Below are positions 55,650 through 64,000 of a DNA stretch of 64,000 nucleotides, one piece after another. Origin of the DNA: Prionace glauca. Its lineage: Eukaryota > Chordata > Chondrichthyes > Carcharhiniformes > Carcharhinidae. Every line of letters starts with the position of its first letter. Within the stretch, counting starts at the first letter, position 1. The position numbers and the translations under genes were made by a program. The notes below the pieces were generated by a model. It worked only from the letters and a program-made list of their open reading frames with translations. It had not been told where the DNA came from and did no database searches. The DNA is taken from NCBI GenBank assembly GCA_037974335.1, contig CM075755.1:9612284-9676283 (forward strand), given 5' to 3'.

Positions 55650-56150
55650 TCGTGAATGCTGGCCAGAATTTATTGCCCATCCCTAGTTGCCCTTGAGAAG
55701 GTGGTGGTGAGCTGCCTTCTTGAACTGCTGCAGACCATGTGCTGTGGGTTGACCCACAGTGCTGTTAGGGAGGGAATTCCAGGATTTTGATCCAGCAACT
55801 GCAAAGGAACAGCGATATATTTCCAAGTCAGGATGGTGAGTGGCTTGGAGGGGAACTTGCAGGTGGTGGTGTTCCCTATGTATCTGCTGCTCTTGTCCTT
55901 CTAGACAGAAGTGGTCGTGGGTTTGGAAGGTGCTGTCTAAGGATCTTTGGTGAATTGCTGCAGTGCATCTTGTAGATGGTACACACTGCTGCTACTGAAC
56001 GTTGGTGATGGAGAGAGCAGATGTTTGTGGATGTGGTGCCAATCTAGTGGGCTACTTTGTCCTGGACGCTTCTTGAGTGTTGCTGGAGCTGTACCCATCC
56101 AGGCAATTGGGGAGTATTCCATCACACTCATGACTTGTGCCTTGTAGATC
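55650..56150. mobile_element. Family V repeat, long copy
   Basis: From 'gaatttattgcccatcccta' to 'catgacttgtgccttgtaga'. Shared with 59425-59900 and 61178-61720. The minus strand of the latter encodes a LINE-like SFTVAGSKFWNSLPN segment. Confidence 0.7.
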
Positions 56151-56430
56151 TCCCCCGCTCTTTGTTAATTTAAAATACATGCACAATATATCTGAAAATT
56201 CTTGGTTACTAGGAAAGATTACCTGTGTGAATTGGCTAATGCACAGCAGATTGTGGAGTTGTATTTCTTGTTACAAGGTTGTGTATAATTGAGGAGTTGA
56301 CTTAGGTAGATTGGCCATGCTAAATTCTTTCTCAGTGTACCTGAATAGGTGTCGGAATGTGGATGGAATTTGCAGTCTTAATGTAAGCCTAGTTGTGACT
56401 AATAAATAATAAATAAATACAAATGCTTAC

Positions 56431-56475
56431 CAGATAGGTGAATGTTTTGATTCCAAATGATCCAACGAAAAACAG
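56431..56475 (-). CDS. Possible 45-nt exon upstream of the first IgV exon
   Basis: Bounded by 'ttttctag' and CTG|GTAAGC. The only frame that matches the phase-1 IgV exon gives VFRWIIWNQNIHLS, then a Glu codon completed by the next exon. No domain is recognised. A different frame looks like a signal-peptide core but would not join in register. It is supported only by splice-site quality, position and phase. Confidence 0.4.
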
Positions 56476-56877
56476 CTAGAAAACAAAAAAAATGTCATTA
56501 CATGCAAAGTTTTTTTTTGCTAATACATCACGGCCCGAATTTTCCCACCCTTCACACCAGCTGGATCTTCCGGTCCCGCTGACAGCAACCCTCCACTGTG
56601 GCCACCCCGGTGACGAGAGGTGCATTCAATGTGAAACCCTGTCAATAGTGGTGGGACCAGAAGATCCTGTTGCCAGCCAAAGGCGGGTCACCTCCACCGC
56701 TGTGGAACACACGATAACTTGCGCGGAAAATCCCACCTCCAGGAGTTTTTGTTGAATTGGCAGAGATTCTCTACCTCCGTTTTCAACAGACAGGAAAGCT
56801 GGCTGGGAGGACCGTCCAATGGGAATCCTCAGGAGTCTTTCACGCCAGCGGGATTTTCTGTTCCGATTGTTCCAATT

Positions 56878-57240
56878 ATAAGAACATAAGAACATAAGAA
56901 ATAGGAGCAGGAGTAGGCCATCTGGCCCTTCGAGCCTGCCCCGCCATTCAATAAGATCATGGCTGATCTGTCGTGGCTCAGTTCCACCTTCCCGCCCTCT
57001 CCTCATAACCCTTAATCCCCTCTTATCAAAAACCCATCAACCCGTTTCTTAAAAATATTTAGCGAGGCAGCCTCCACCACTTCAACGGGCAGAGAATTCC
57101 AGAGATTCACCACCCTTTGAGTGAAGAAGTTCCTCCTCAACTCTGTTCTAAAACGCCCCCCCTTTATCTTGAGGCTGTGCCCCCTAGTCCTACTGTCTTT
57201 TTTGAACGGGAAGAGTCTCTCCACCTCTATCCTATCCATG
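56878..57240 (-). mobile_element. CR1 LINE 3' end
   Basis: The minus strand encodes ERLFPFKKDSRTRGHSLKIK and ELRRNFFTQRVVNLWNSLPV. Same subfamily as 51941. Confidence 0.9.
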
Positions 57241-57589
57241 CGAATGACGTATTAGGATTCCTGCCATGAAAGGTCAGGAGATCATGTTGTCCATGGTAAC
57301 CATACTCAGTTAAAACATGACAAAATTCCACCCATTGAGTTGTTGGAGTTCATTGGAAAATTATCAAATAAAATTTGACAGCAAGGCACAAGATAACATT
57401 GCCATACATTAATATGTCATTAGTGAGGCTTCCCAGTCTATTATCTCCCACATCACAATCGGCAGGGTTTACAACAGATCCTGATCACTGAGAACTAGCA
57501 AAGTGAATCTGTCGCGGGAGCGCAGGTAAGTACCCCTGGGGGGAGAGGGGGGTAGCAGTGAGGGTCAGACCCTTCCCCATTGCGCATGC

Positions 57590-58055
57590 TTGTCGAACTG
57601 CATTACGGTGTGTACGGCAGTCGCTCCATTTCTGACTGGAAAACTCTGCTGCCAGTAGTCAAAACTGCCCAATACATCACCCAGCTACCCGCCACCCAGG
57701 ACATTTATCACAAACGCTGTCTGAGGAAATCTCTCAGCATTACTCGAGATTCCAGCCACAGACTGTTTGCCCCCCTCTGCATTCTGGGAGGCGCTACAGT
57801 TGCGTTCAAGCTGGTCAGACCAGGTTCAGAAAGAGCTTCTTCCCCAGACCCAGCTGGCCTCTGTCCTTGAACATATTTCCGGGCGATGGGCATTGTGGCA
57901 ACATGCATGTACACACTTAATGACCATTGGCACTACTTTATAATGACCACTTGCATTTGCTTTTTTTTTTGTACCTCGGGAGTCTGCAAGGTCACTTTTT
58001 GTTAGATTCGTATTTGTGCACCTTACATTGACAATAAAGCTGAACTGAATTCCCC
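57590..58055 (+). mobile_element. L2-like LINE 3' end, different subfamily
   Basis: Encodes YGSRSISDWKTLLPVVKTAQ and IYHKRCLRKSLSITRDSSHR, the L2-type C-terminus, and ends 'acaataaagctgaactgaa'. Confidence 0.8.
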
Positions 58056-58084
58056 AGGCACTATTAGGATACTGCTGAGGTGGG

Positions 58085-58720
58085 AGGTGGGGGGGGGGGG
58101 GGGGGGGGGGGGGAGGAGGGTGCAGTGCTGGGGTAGCCGTCTTCAAATGGGGAAGTCAATACACTGGGGAATGGTTCCCTGTGTCCATTGTGGGGGTGGT
58201 GCTTCCTGAAGGGAAGGGATGGGTAGGGATTTGCTTGAGTGTGAAGGAGGGGGTGAGGAACCCCACGTCCATGGAGGAAGGGGGGGAATGCGCATGAGGG
58301 GGGCTCGTGCATGGAGGGGAACGTGCATGAGTGGGAATGTGTGGGTGTGGGAACATGCAGGGGTGGGAACGTGCATGGGGGGGATGTGCATGGAGGGAGA
58401 TGTGTTGGGGTGGAAACATGTGGGGTGGGAACGTGTGAGGGTGGGAATGTGTGGGGGGGTGGGAACGTGTGAGGGTGAAAACGTGCAGGGGTGGGAAAGT
58501 GCGGGGGTGAGAACATGTGGGGGTGGGAACATGCGGGAGGGGAACGTGAGGGGGTGGGAACATGCGGGGGGGGGGTGATGTGCATGGGTGGGAATGTGCA
58601 GGGGGGTGATGTGCATGGGTGGGCACGTGCGGGAGGGGAACGTGTGGGGTGGGAACACACGTGTGGGGAGAAATGTGCGGGTGTGGGGGAACAAACGGTG
58701 AAGGGGGGGGGGGGAGGCGG
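58085..58720. repeat. Poly-G tract and G-rich VNTR
   Basis: A G homopolymer near 58088-58112, then degenerate units of the form 'gtgggaacgtgcaggg' from about 58200 to 58700. Open frames through it are repeat artefacts. Confidence 0.9.
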
Positions 58721-59109
58721 TCCTTTTGTTTCTTTTTCTTTTATATTGATCAGGGCACCTTTTAAAAACAACACCATGATCTCTCCGGAAGTCTGAAGCT
58801 GTTGCTTGGGAGGAGGTTTTATAGAACGTGCCCTACATTGTGCGACAGCGCCCCCCGCTCCTCCGCCCAGAGGATTTATTTTTAACTAAGTTTAAGGAGA
58901 AATGGTGGGACAATCCAGCAGTGCAGTTGGCGGGCAGCACGTACCTTTGCCCCACCCAAGTTGACAAATGTTAAAACATGATGAAATTCCACTCATTGAG
59001 TTATTGGAGTTCATTGGAGAGTTATCAAATAAAATTTGACATCAAGGCACAAAACACAATATCAAGACCGACAGGCTTTCGGAAGGGAAAGTTAGAATGG
59101 GAATTTTAT

Positions 59110-59425
59110 TCTTTCACAGGTTGGCACGATGGTTAGCACTGCTGCTTCACAGTGCCAGCGACCCATGTTCAATTCCGGTCTTGGGTCACTGTTCTCCCTG
59201 TGTCTGTGTGGGTTTCCTCCGAGTGATCCAATTTCCTCCCAACACTCCAAAGATGTGTGGGTTAGGTTGATTGGTCTTGCTAAATTGACCATTAGTGTTA
59301 CGGCGACTAGCAGGGTAGATAGGTGGGTTGAAGGGATAGGGCCTGGGTGGGATTGTGGTCGGTGCAGGTTCAATGGGCCGAATGGCCTCCTTCTGCACTG
59401 TAGGGATTCTATGATTCTATGATAA
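59110..59425 (+). mobile_element. SINE-1
   Basis: Box A 'atggttagcactgc', box B 'gttcaattccgg', tail 'ctgcactgtagggattctat'. Confidence 0.88.
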
Positions 59426-60115
59426 GGTTGTTGGTATCACTGGCCAGGTCAGCATTTGTTGCCCATCCCTAATTGTTCCTTGAGATCAAGTGGGATCTGG
59501 ATAGATACATGAATAGGCAGAGAACAGAAGAGTATGGCCTATTTAGAGGCAAGAAAATACTAGATTAGGGAGGCAAAAATGTTGGCACAGACCTGGTGGG
59601 CCAAAAGGCCCATTCCTGTGCTGTGCAGTTCTTTGTTCTTCTTTGAAACGCTGCAGTCCCTGTGGTGTAGGCCCACCCATAGTCTATTAGCGAGGTAATT
59701 CCAGGATTTTGACTCAGTGACAGTGAAGGAATGGCTGTGTGTGAGGAGAACTTCCAGATGGTGGTGTTCCCATGTGTCTACTGCCCCTGTCTTTCTAGGT
59801 GGTAGATGCTGTGAGTTTGGAAGGTGCTGCCTAAGGTTGGTTAGTTGCTGCAGTGCATCTTGTAGATAGTACACACTGCTGCCACTGCACACAACAGTCA
59901 CACAGAGGCCAGACCAGGAAGGAATGGCAGATTTCCATCCCCAAAGAAAATCAATGAACAAAATGGATTCCAATGACAACAGGTAATGGTCACTATTACC
60001 AAGACTAATTTTATTGATTGAATTTAAATTCCACCAACCACCATGGTAGGATTTGAACTCATGTCCCCAGAGCATTAACCAGGATTTCTCGACCACTAGT
60101 CCATCAATGTTACCA
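59426..60115. mobile_element. Family V repeat then SINE-2 (minus)
   Basis: 59426-59890 is family V (ttgttgcccatccctaattg), interrupted at about 59485-59640 by a CR1-like 3' end (gtgggccaaaaggcccattc). 59890-60115 is SINE-2 inverted. Confidence 0.7.
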
Positions 60116-60125
60116 CCACCTTCTC

Positions 60126-60650
60126 AGGGCAGCACGGTGGCTCAGTGGGTTAGCACTGCTGCCTCACAGCTCCAGGGACCCACGTTCAATTCCAGCCTTG
60201 GGTCACTGTCTGTGTGGAGTTTGCACATTCTCCCCATGTCTGCGTGGGTTTCCTCAGGGTGCTCCGGTTTCCTCCCACAGTCCAAAGATGCGCGGGTTAG
60301 GTGGATTGGCCATACTAAACTGCCCCTTAGTGTCCAAAGATGTGTAGGTTAGGTGGATTGGCCATACTAAACTGCCCCTTAGTGTCCAAAGATGTGTAGG
60401 TTAGGTGGATTGGCCATACTAAACTGCCCCTTAGTGTCCAAAGATGTGTAGGTTAGGTGGATTGGCCATACTAAACTGCCCCTTAGTGTCCAAAGATGTG
60501 CAGATTAGGTGGATTGGACATGCTAAATTGCATAATAGTGTCGGGGGATTAGCAGGGTAAATACATGGGGTTACGGGGATAGGACCTAGATGAGATTGTT
60601 GTCAGTGCACGCCCGATGGTTCAAGAGGATGGCTCAGTGCCACCTTCTCA
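60126..60650 (+). mobile_element. SINE-1 with five 52-bp units
   Basis: Head (box A 'gggttagcactgct', box B 'gttcaattcca') then units from 60282 to about 60540, then the tail. Confidence 0.92.
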
Positions 60651-61177
60651 AGGGATAATTGGGGATCAGCAACAAGAATTGGCCCAGCCAATGACATAAA
60701 CAACCTGTGAAAGAATAAATGAGAAAAACAGGTTTCCCGATCTAACATCCCCTTCTGCGCTGTTGGGGTTCTATGCTATCGTAGAATCATATTATACTGA
60801 AGGCTTATGTGGCCCAGCTTGGTTTTTCCAGTTCCCTGGAAGAACCATGTTCATTGTTTCCATTGCTGTGTGAAAATACTGTCAATATGATTATTATCAA
60901 ATCCTTGCCTAATGATATTTTTGTTTTTCTGTTCATTATCAGCACTTTGCAATGTCTGCAGAGGCTGCATTACTTCCTTTTTATTCAATGGTCAGAAAAA
61001 TTCCGACAGATAGGTTTCCTCTGGGTGCAATCAGGTATCATGTTGCACAACACCATACAGTTAACATCATGAAAAGAAGAACCTTTCTCAAAACTTGTTT
61101 TCCAAGAAAACTCTGTGTTACACTCTGTAGATTCAGCTGTTCAATTCAATAAACAGTTCTTGCACTCTATCCCAGCT
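60651..61177. other. AT-rich sequence, no gene supported
   Basis: I checked the minus strand for a signal-peptide exon of the receptor and found no convincing one. Confidence 0.4.
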
Positions 61178-61731
61178 TCATTTACAGGGTGTGGACCAGC
61201 ATTTATTGCTCATCCCTAATTGCCCCTCGAGAAGGCGGAGGTGAGCCACCTTCTTGAGCCACTGCAGACCCTGTGGTGTAGGTACACCCACAATGCTGTT
61301 AGGGAGGGAGTTCCAGAATTTTGACCCAGCCACAGTGAAGGAACGGCCGATATATTTCCAAGTCAAGTGGCTTTGATGCGAGGCACTAGGTGGTGTTCCC
61401 ATGGGTCTTTGTCCTTCTAGATGGGTATGGAAGGTGCTACCTAAGGAATTTTGGTGTGTGCCGTCTATCAGATGCTGCAGTGTATCTGATAGATGGCACA
61501 CACGCTGCCACTGTGCATCAGTGGTGGAGGGAGTCAATATTTGTAGAAAGGGTGCCAATCAAGTGAGCTGCTTTGTCGTGGATGGTGCCAAGCTCCTCGA
61601 GTGTAGTTGGAGCTTCACCCTCCAGGCAAGTGGAGCGTATTCCTTCACACTCCTGACTTGTGCTTTGTAGATGGTGGACAGTTTTTGGGGAATCAGGAGG
61701 TGACTTCATGCAGGATTCCCAGCCTCTGACC
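61178..61731 (-). mobile_element. Family V repeat
   Basis: The minus strand encodes LTWKYIGRSFTVAGSKFWNS and LPNSIVGVPTPQGLQ, a degraded non-LTR LINE C-terminus. It contains the target site of the palindromic Penelope insertion. Confidence 0.7.
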
Positions 61732-61743
61732 TGCTCATATCAT

Positions 61744-62463
61744 GATGTGGATGTGCCGGCGTTGGACTGGGGTAAACACAGTAAAAAGTCTGACAACATC
61801 AGGTTTAACTCCAACCGATTTATTTGATAGTAAACGCACTAGCTTTCGAGGTTTCCCTCTTCGTCAGGTGAATGGAGAGTTCTGGCCTCGGACAGAGCAT
61901 ATAAAGCACAGACAGTTTAAAGATTACTGATTAGAATGCGAATCTTTACACCTAACCTGCTGTTCAAGTCCTAAAGTGGCTGATAATGTGAGTGGAAGGA
62001 GCACTGATCACAGTTTAAAGAGATGTGTATTGTCTCCAGACAGTACAGTAAGTGAGGTTTTGCAAACCCAGGCAAGTCACAGGGGTTACTGATAGTGTGA
62101 CATTCCAGATTGTGACAACATGTTGAGTAAAAAGAAATGTCACACTATCTGTAACCCCCGTGACTTGCCTGGGTTCACAAAACCTCACTCACTGTACTGT
62201 CTGGAGACAATACACATCTCTTTAACCTGTGATCAGTGCTCCTTCCACTCACATTATCAGCCACTTTAGGTCTTGAACAGCAGGTTAGGTGTAAAGATTT
62301 GCATTCTAATCAGTAATCTCTAAACTGTCTGTGCTTTATATGCTCTGTCCGAGGCCAGAACTCTCCATTCACCTGACGAAGAGGCAGTCCCCTCGAAAGC
62401 TTGTGCGTTTACTATCAAATAAATCGGTTGGACTAAAAGCTGGTGTTGTCAGACTTTTTACTT
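61744..62463. mobile_element. Penelope 3' tails as a head-to-head palindrome with TSD
   Basis: Left arm 61744 to about 62104 and right arm about 62134-62463 are reverse complements of each other with few differences. The flanks are a perfect 12-bp repeat, tgctcatatcat, at 61732-61743 and 62464-62475. The arms are separated by a short spacer (about 62101-62137 including overlap). Confidence 0.93.
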
Positions 62464-62475
62464 TGCTCATATCAT

Positions 62476-62900
62476 ACAGCGAATAGTACAGAGACTTGTG
62501 TGAAGTTGAAATTGACCTCCTTGGAGAAGAAGAGGGTAAAAGGAGATTGAATAGGTGTTTGAAGCATTTTGAGGGGTTTCGGTAGAGCAAATAAGGAAAA
62601 TATTGCTTCCAGTGGAAGGAGGGTCAGAGGTCACAGATTTAAGGTGATTGGCAGAAGAACCAAAATCAACAGTTTCTTTTTACTCAACATGCTGTCACAA
62701 TCTGGAATGTGTTGTCTGAAAGAATGGTGGAAGCAGATTCCAAATTAACTTTCAAAAGAGGATTGATTATAAATTTAAAGATGAAAATTTTGCAAGGTAA
62801 TGGACAAAATTCCTGTGAGATTAACTGAAGAGCTCTTTCAAAGGGCCAGCTTCAGCACAATGGGGTGAATGGCCTCCTTGTGCACTGTATGATTTTATGA
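62476..62900 (+). mobile_element. Old CR1-like LINE 3' fragment
   Basis: Contains a degraded C-terminus (gtcagaggtcacagatttaa) and 3' UTR (caatggggtgaatggcctcc). Confidence 0.65.
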
Positions 62901-63025
62901 AATGGAATGATATTCACAAATTATCAATGTGTTGGTGGCTTTACCACTTCCAATAGTGTGGGCCCCCACTCTGAAACTTACTAAAGGACATACCATCAGA
63001 TAGTAACGCATCCCCTTATTGTTAA

Positions 63026-63340
63026 GAATCATAGAATCCCTACAGTGCAGAAAGAGGCCATTCAGCCCATTGAGTCTGTATCAACTACCCAGGCCATATT
63101 CCCGTAAGCCCACAAATCCTCCGACACTTGGATGAATTTAGCACGGCCAGTCAACCTAACCTGCACATCTTTGGAGTGTGAGGGGAAACTGGAGCACCCA
63201 CAGGAAACCCACACAGACATGGGGAGAATGTGCAGACTCCGCACAGATAGTGACTTGAGGCCAGAAATGAACCCAGGTCCCTGGCGCTGTAAGGTAGCAG
63301 TGCTAACCACTATGCCGCCGTGCCCCCCCCCCCCCCCCCG
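63026..63340 (-). mobile_element. SINE-1
   Basis: Inverted copy, from the tail 'atagaatccctacagtgcag' to the head 'cagtgctaaccactatgcc', ending in a C homopolymer at 63325-63340. Confidence 0.88.
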
Positions 63341-63504
63341 TATCACGTAAGGTACACCTTATGTGGCTGAGATCATTCATTTTACTACAGTGATCCCAGT
63401 CATCTTCACACCTCTGAGTATTGTAAAGGAAAATCACAATCAAGGAAGTCCTCTAAACATCTGCATTTCTCCATTGCGAACGTGCAGTCACTTGTTATTC
63501 CACC

Positions 63505-64000
63505 AATGTAGAGGAGGTTGACAAGGATGCTGCCAGGGCTTGAAAATTTCTGCAATGAGGAGAGATTGGATAGGCTGGGGTTGTTTCTCTTAGAACAGAG
63601 GCAGCTAAGGGAAAAGACCTGATGGGGGGGCTAGACAGGGTAGACAGATAAAACCCCTAGCTGAGGGGTCAATTACAGGGGGTATAGATTTAAGGTGATT
63701 GGTAGAAGGAGTAGAGGGGACATTTGGAAAAATATTTTCATCCAGAGGGTAGCGGGTATCTGGAATTCACTGCCTAAATTGGTGATTGAGGCTGAAATGC
63801 TCAACTCATTGAACAGGTATCTGGACCTTTGTCTGAAACCTGTGAGGCTACAAAGAATAAAAAAAAGTACAGCACAGAGACAGACCCTTCAGCCCTCCAA
63901 GACCCTGCCGATCATGATTACCTAACTAAATTAAGAAAAACCTTCTTCCCTTATGTGGTCCATATCCCTCCCTATTTATCTGGATGCCTATTAAGTGTTG
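63505..64000. mobile_element. CR1-type LINE 3' fragments
   Basis: 63505-63850 is a plus-strand degraded C-terminal region encoding KNIFIQRVAGIWNSLPKLVI. 63855-64000 is the start of an inverted 3' end (gtacagcacagagacagacc), cut by the window edge. Confidence 0.75.

Larger units (their letters stand above)
1528..56475 (-). other. Gene model: TIM-type IgV / ADGRE-like adhesion GPCR, 14 exons
   Basis: Minus-strand gene assembled by eye from AG/GT splice sites and intron phase. Exons in transcript order: 56475-56431, 51674-51336, 43735-43403, 41976-41642, 40291-40233, 35865-35773, 30175-29998, 27999-27892, 23981-23770, 19554-19384, 18117-17914, 16321-16074, 7939-7873, 5242-5151, 1696-1528 (15 including the tentative first). 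Phases run 1-1, 1-1, 1-1, 1-1, 1-0, 0-0, 0-1, 1-1, 1-0, 0-0, 0-0, 0-2, 2-0, 0-2, 2-0 without conflict. The product would be roughly 870 residues plus missing ends: three TIM-like IgV domains, a Cys linker, GAIN, GPS and 7TM. Signal-peptide and cytoplasmic-tail exons are not in view. The GAIN-7TM half resembles ADGRE1/2/5. The Ig half resembles HAVCR1/TIMD4. That both halves form one transcript is inferred from phase and orientation. Confidence 0.82.

Noticed and set aside
58064-58796. Pro/His-rich and Gly-rich open frames
   Set aside because: Artefact of the G-rich VNTR on both strands.
60809-61152. Hydrophobic plus-strand frame that might be a small membrane protein
   Set aside because: No splice or start support, AT-rich composition, wrong strand for the receptor.

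Overview
The window is vertebrate nuclear DNA, most likely from a cartilaginous fish (probably a shark). I infer this from recall of elasmobranch repeats: CR1 LINEs whose 3' ends read like 'caggcccttcggccc', two abundant tRNA-derived SINEs, L2-like LINE ends and Neptune-type Penelope elements. No database was searched. Repeats make up most of the sequence.

One host gene runs right to left on the minus strand across about 55 kb. Fourteen exons can be placed with splice sites (56475 down to 1528), and every intron phase agrees with its neighbour. In transcript order they are: a tentative 45-nt exon; three IgV exons of TIM (HAVCR/TIMD) type, all phase 1-1; two short cysteine-containing linker exons; three GAIN-domain exons; the GPS/tethered-agonist exon; and five exons giving a complete adhesion-GPCR seven-transmembrane domain of the ADGRE (CD97/EMR) group. 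The 5' end (signal peptide) and the cytoplasmic tail lie outside the window or were not found. No EGF repeat, the usual ADGRE N-terminal module, was seen between the Ig and GAIN exons. The predicted product is a cell-surface receptor that joins a phosphatidylserine-receptor-type Ig ectodomain to an autoproteolytic adhesion GPCR. I know of no described receptor with this architecture, and it is the main result.

Layout: 0.05-1.5 kb, (CA)n-rich satellite; 1.5-8 kb, TM5-TM7 exons around a roughly 32-copy 52-bp minisatellite that grew inside a SINE; 8-16 kb, nested SINEs, a head-to-head Penelope pair and a CR1 LINE with a 951-codon open frame; 16-20 kb, TM4-TM1 and GPS exons with LINE debris between; 20-30.2 kb, GAIN exons among SINE, LINE and simple repeats; 30-36 kb, an expanded SINE, a U2 snRNA-headed insert, a second long CR1 and a linker exon; 36.4-38.6 kb, a G-rich 43-bp VNTR splitting an L2-like element; 39-44.9 kb, a CR1 abutting the second linker exon, then two IgV exons in a duplicated segment; 45-51 kb, a decayed CR1 and others; 51.3-51.7 kb, the first IgV exon; 52-64 kb, LINE and SINE fragments, the 45-nt exon, a G-rich VNTR and a 720-bp Penelope palindrome with a perfect 12-bp target-site duplication.

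No tRNA, rRNA, CRISPR or bacterial-type feature was seen. Promoter and polyadenylation sites of the gene are not visible.
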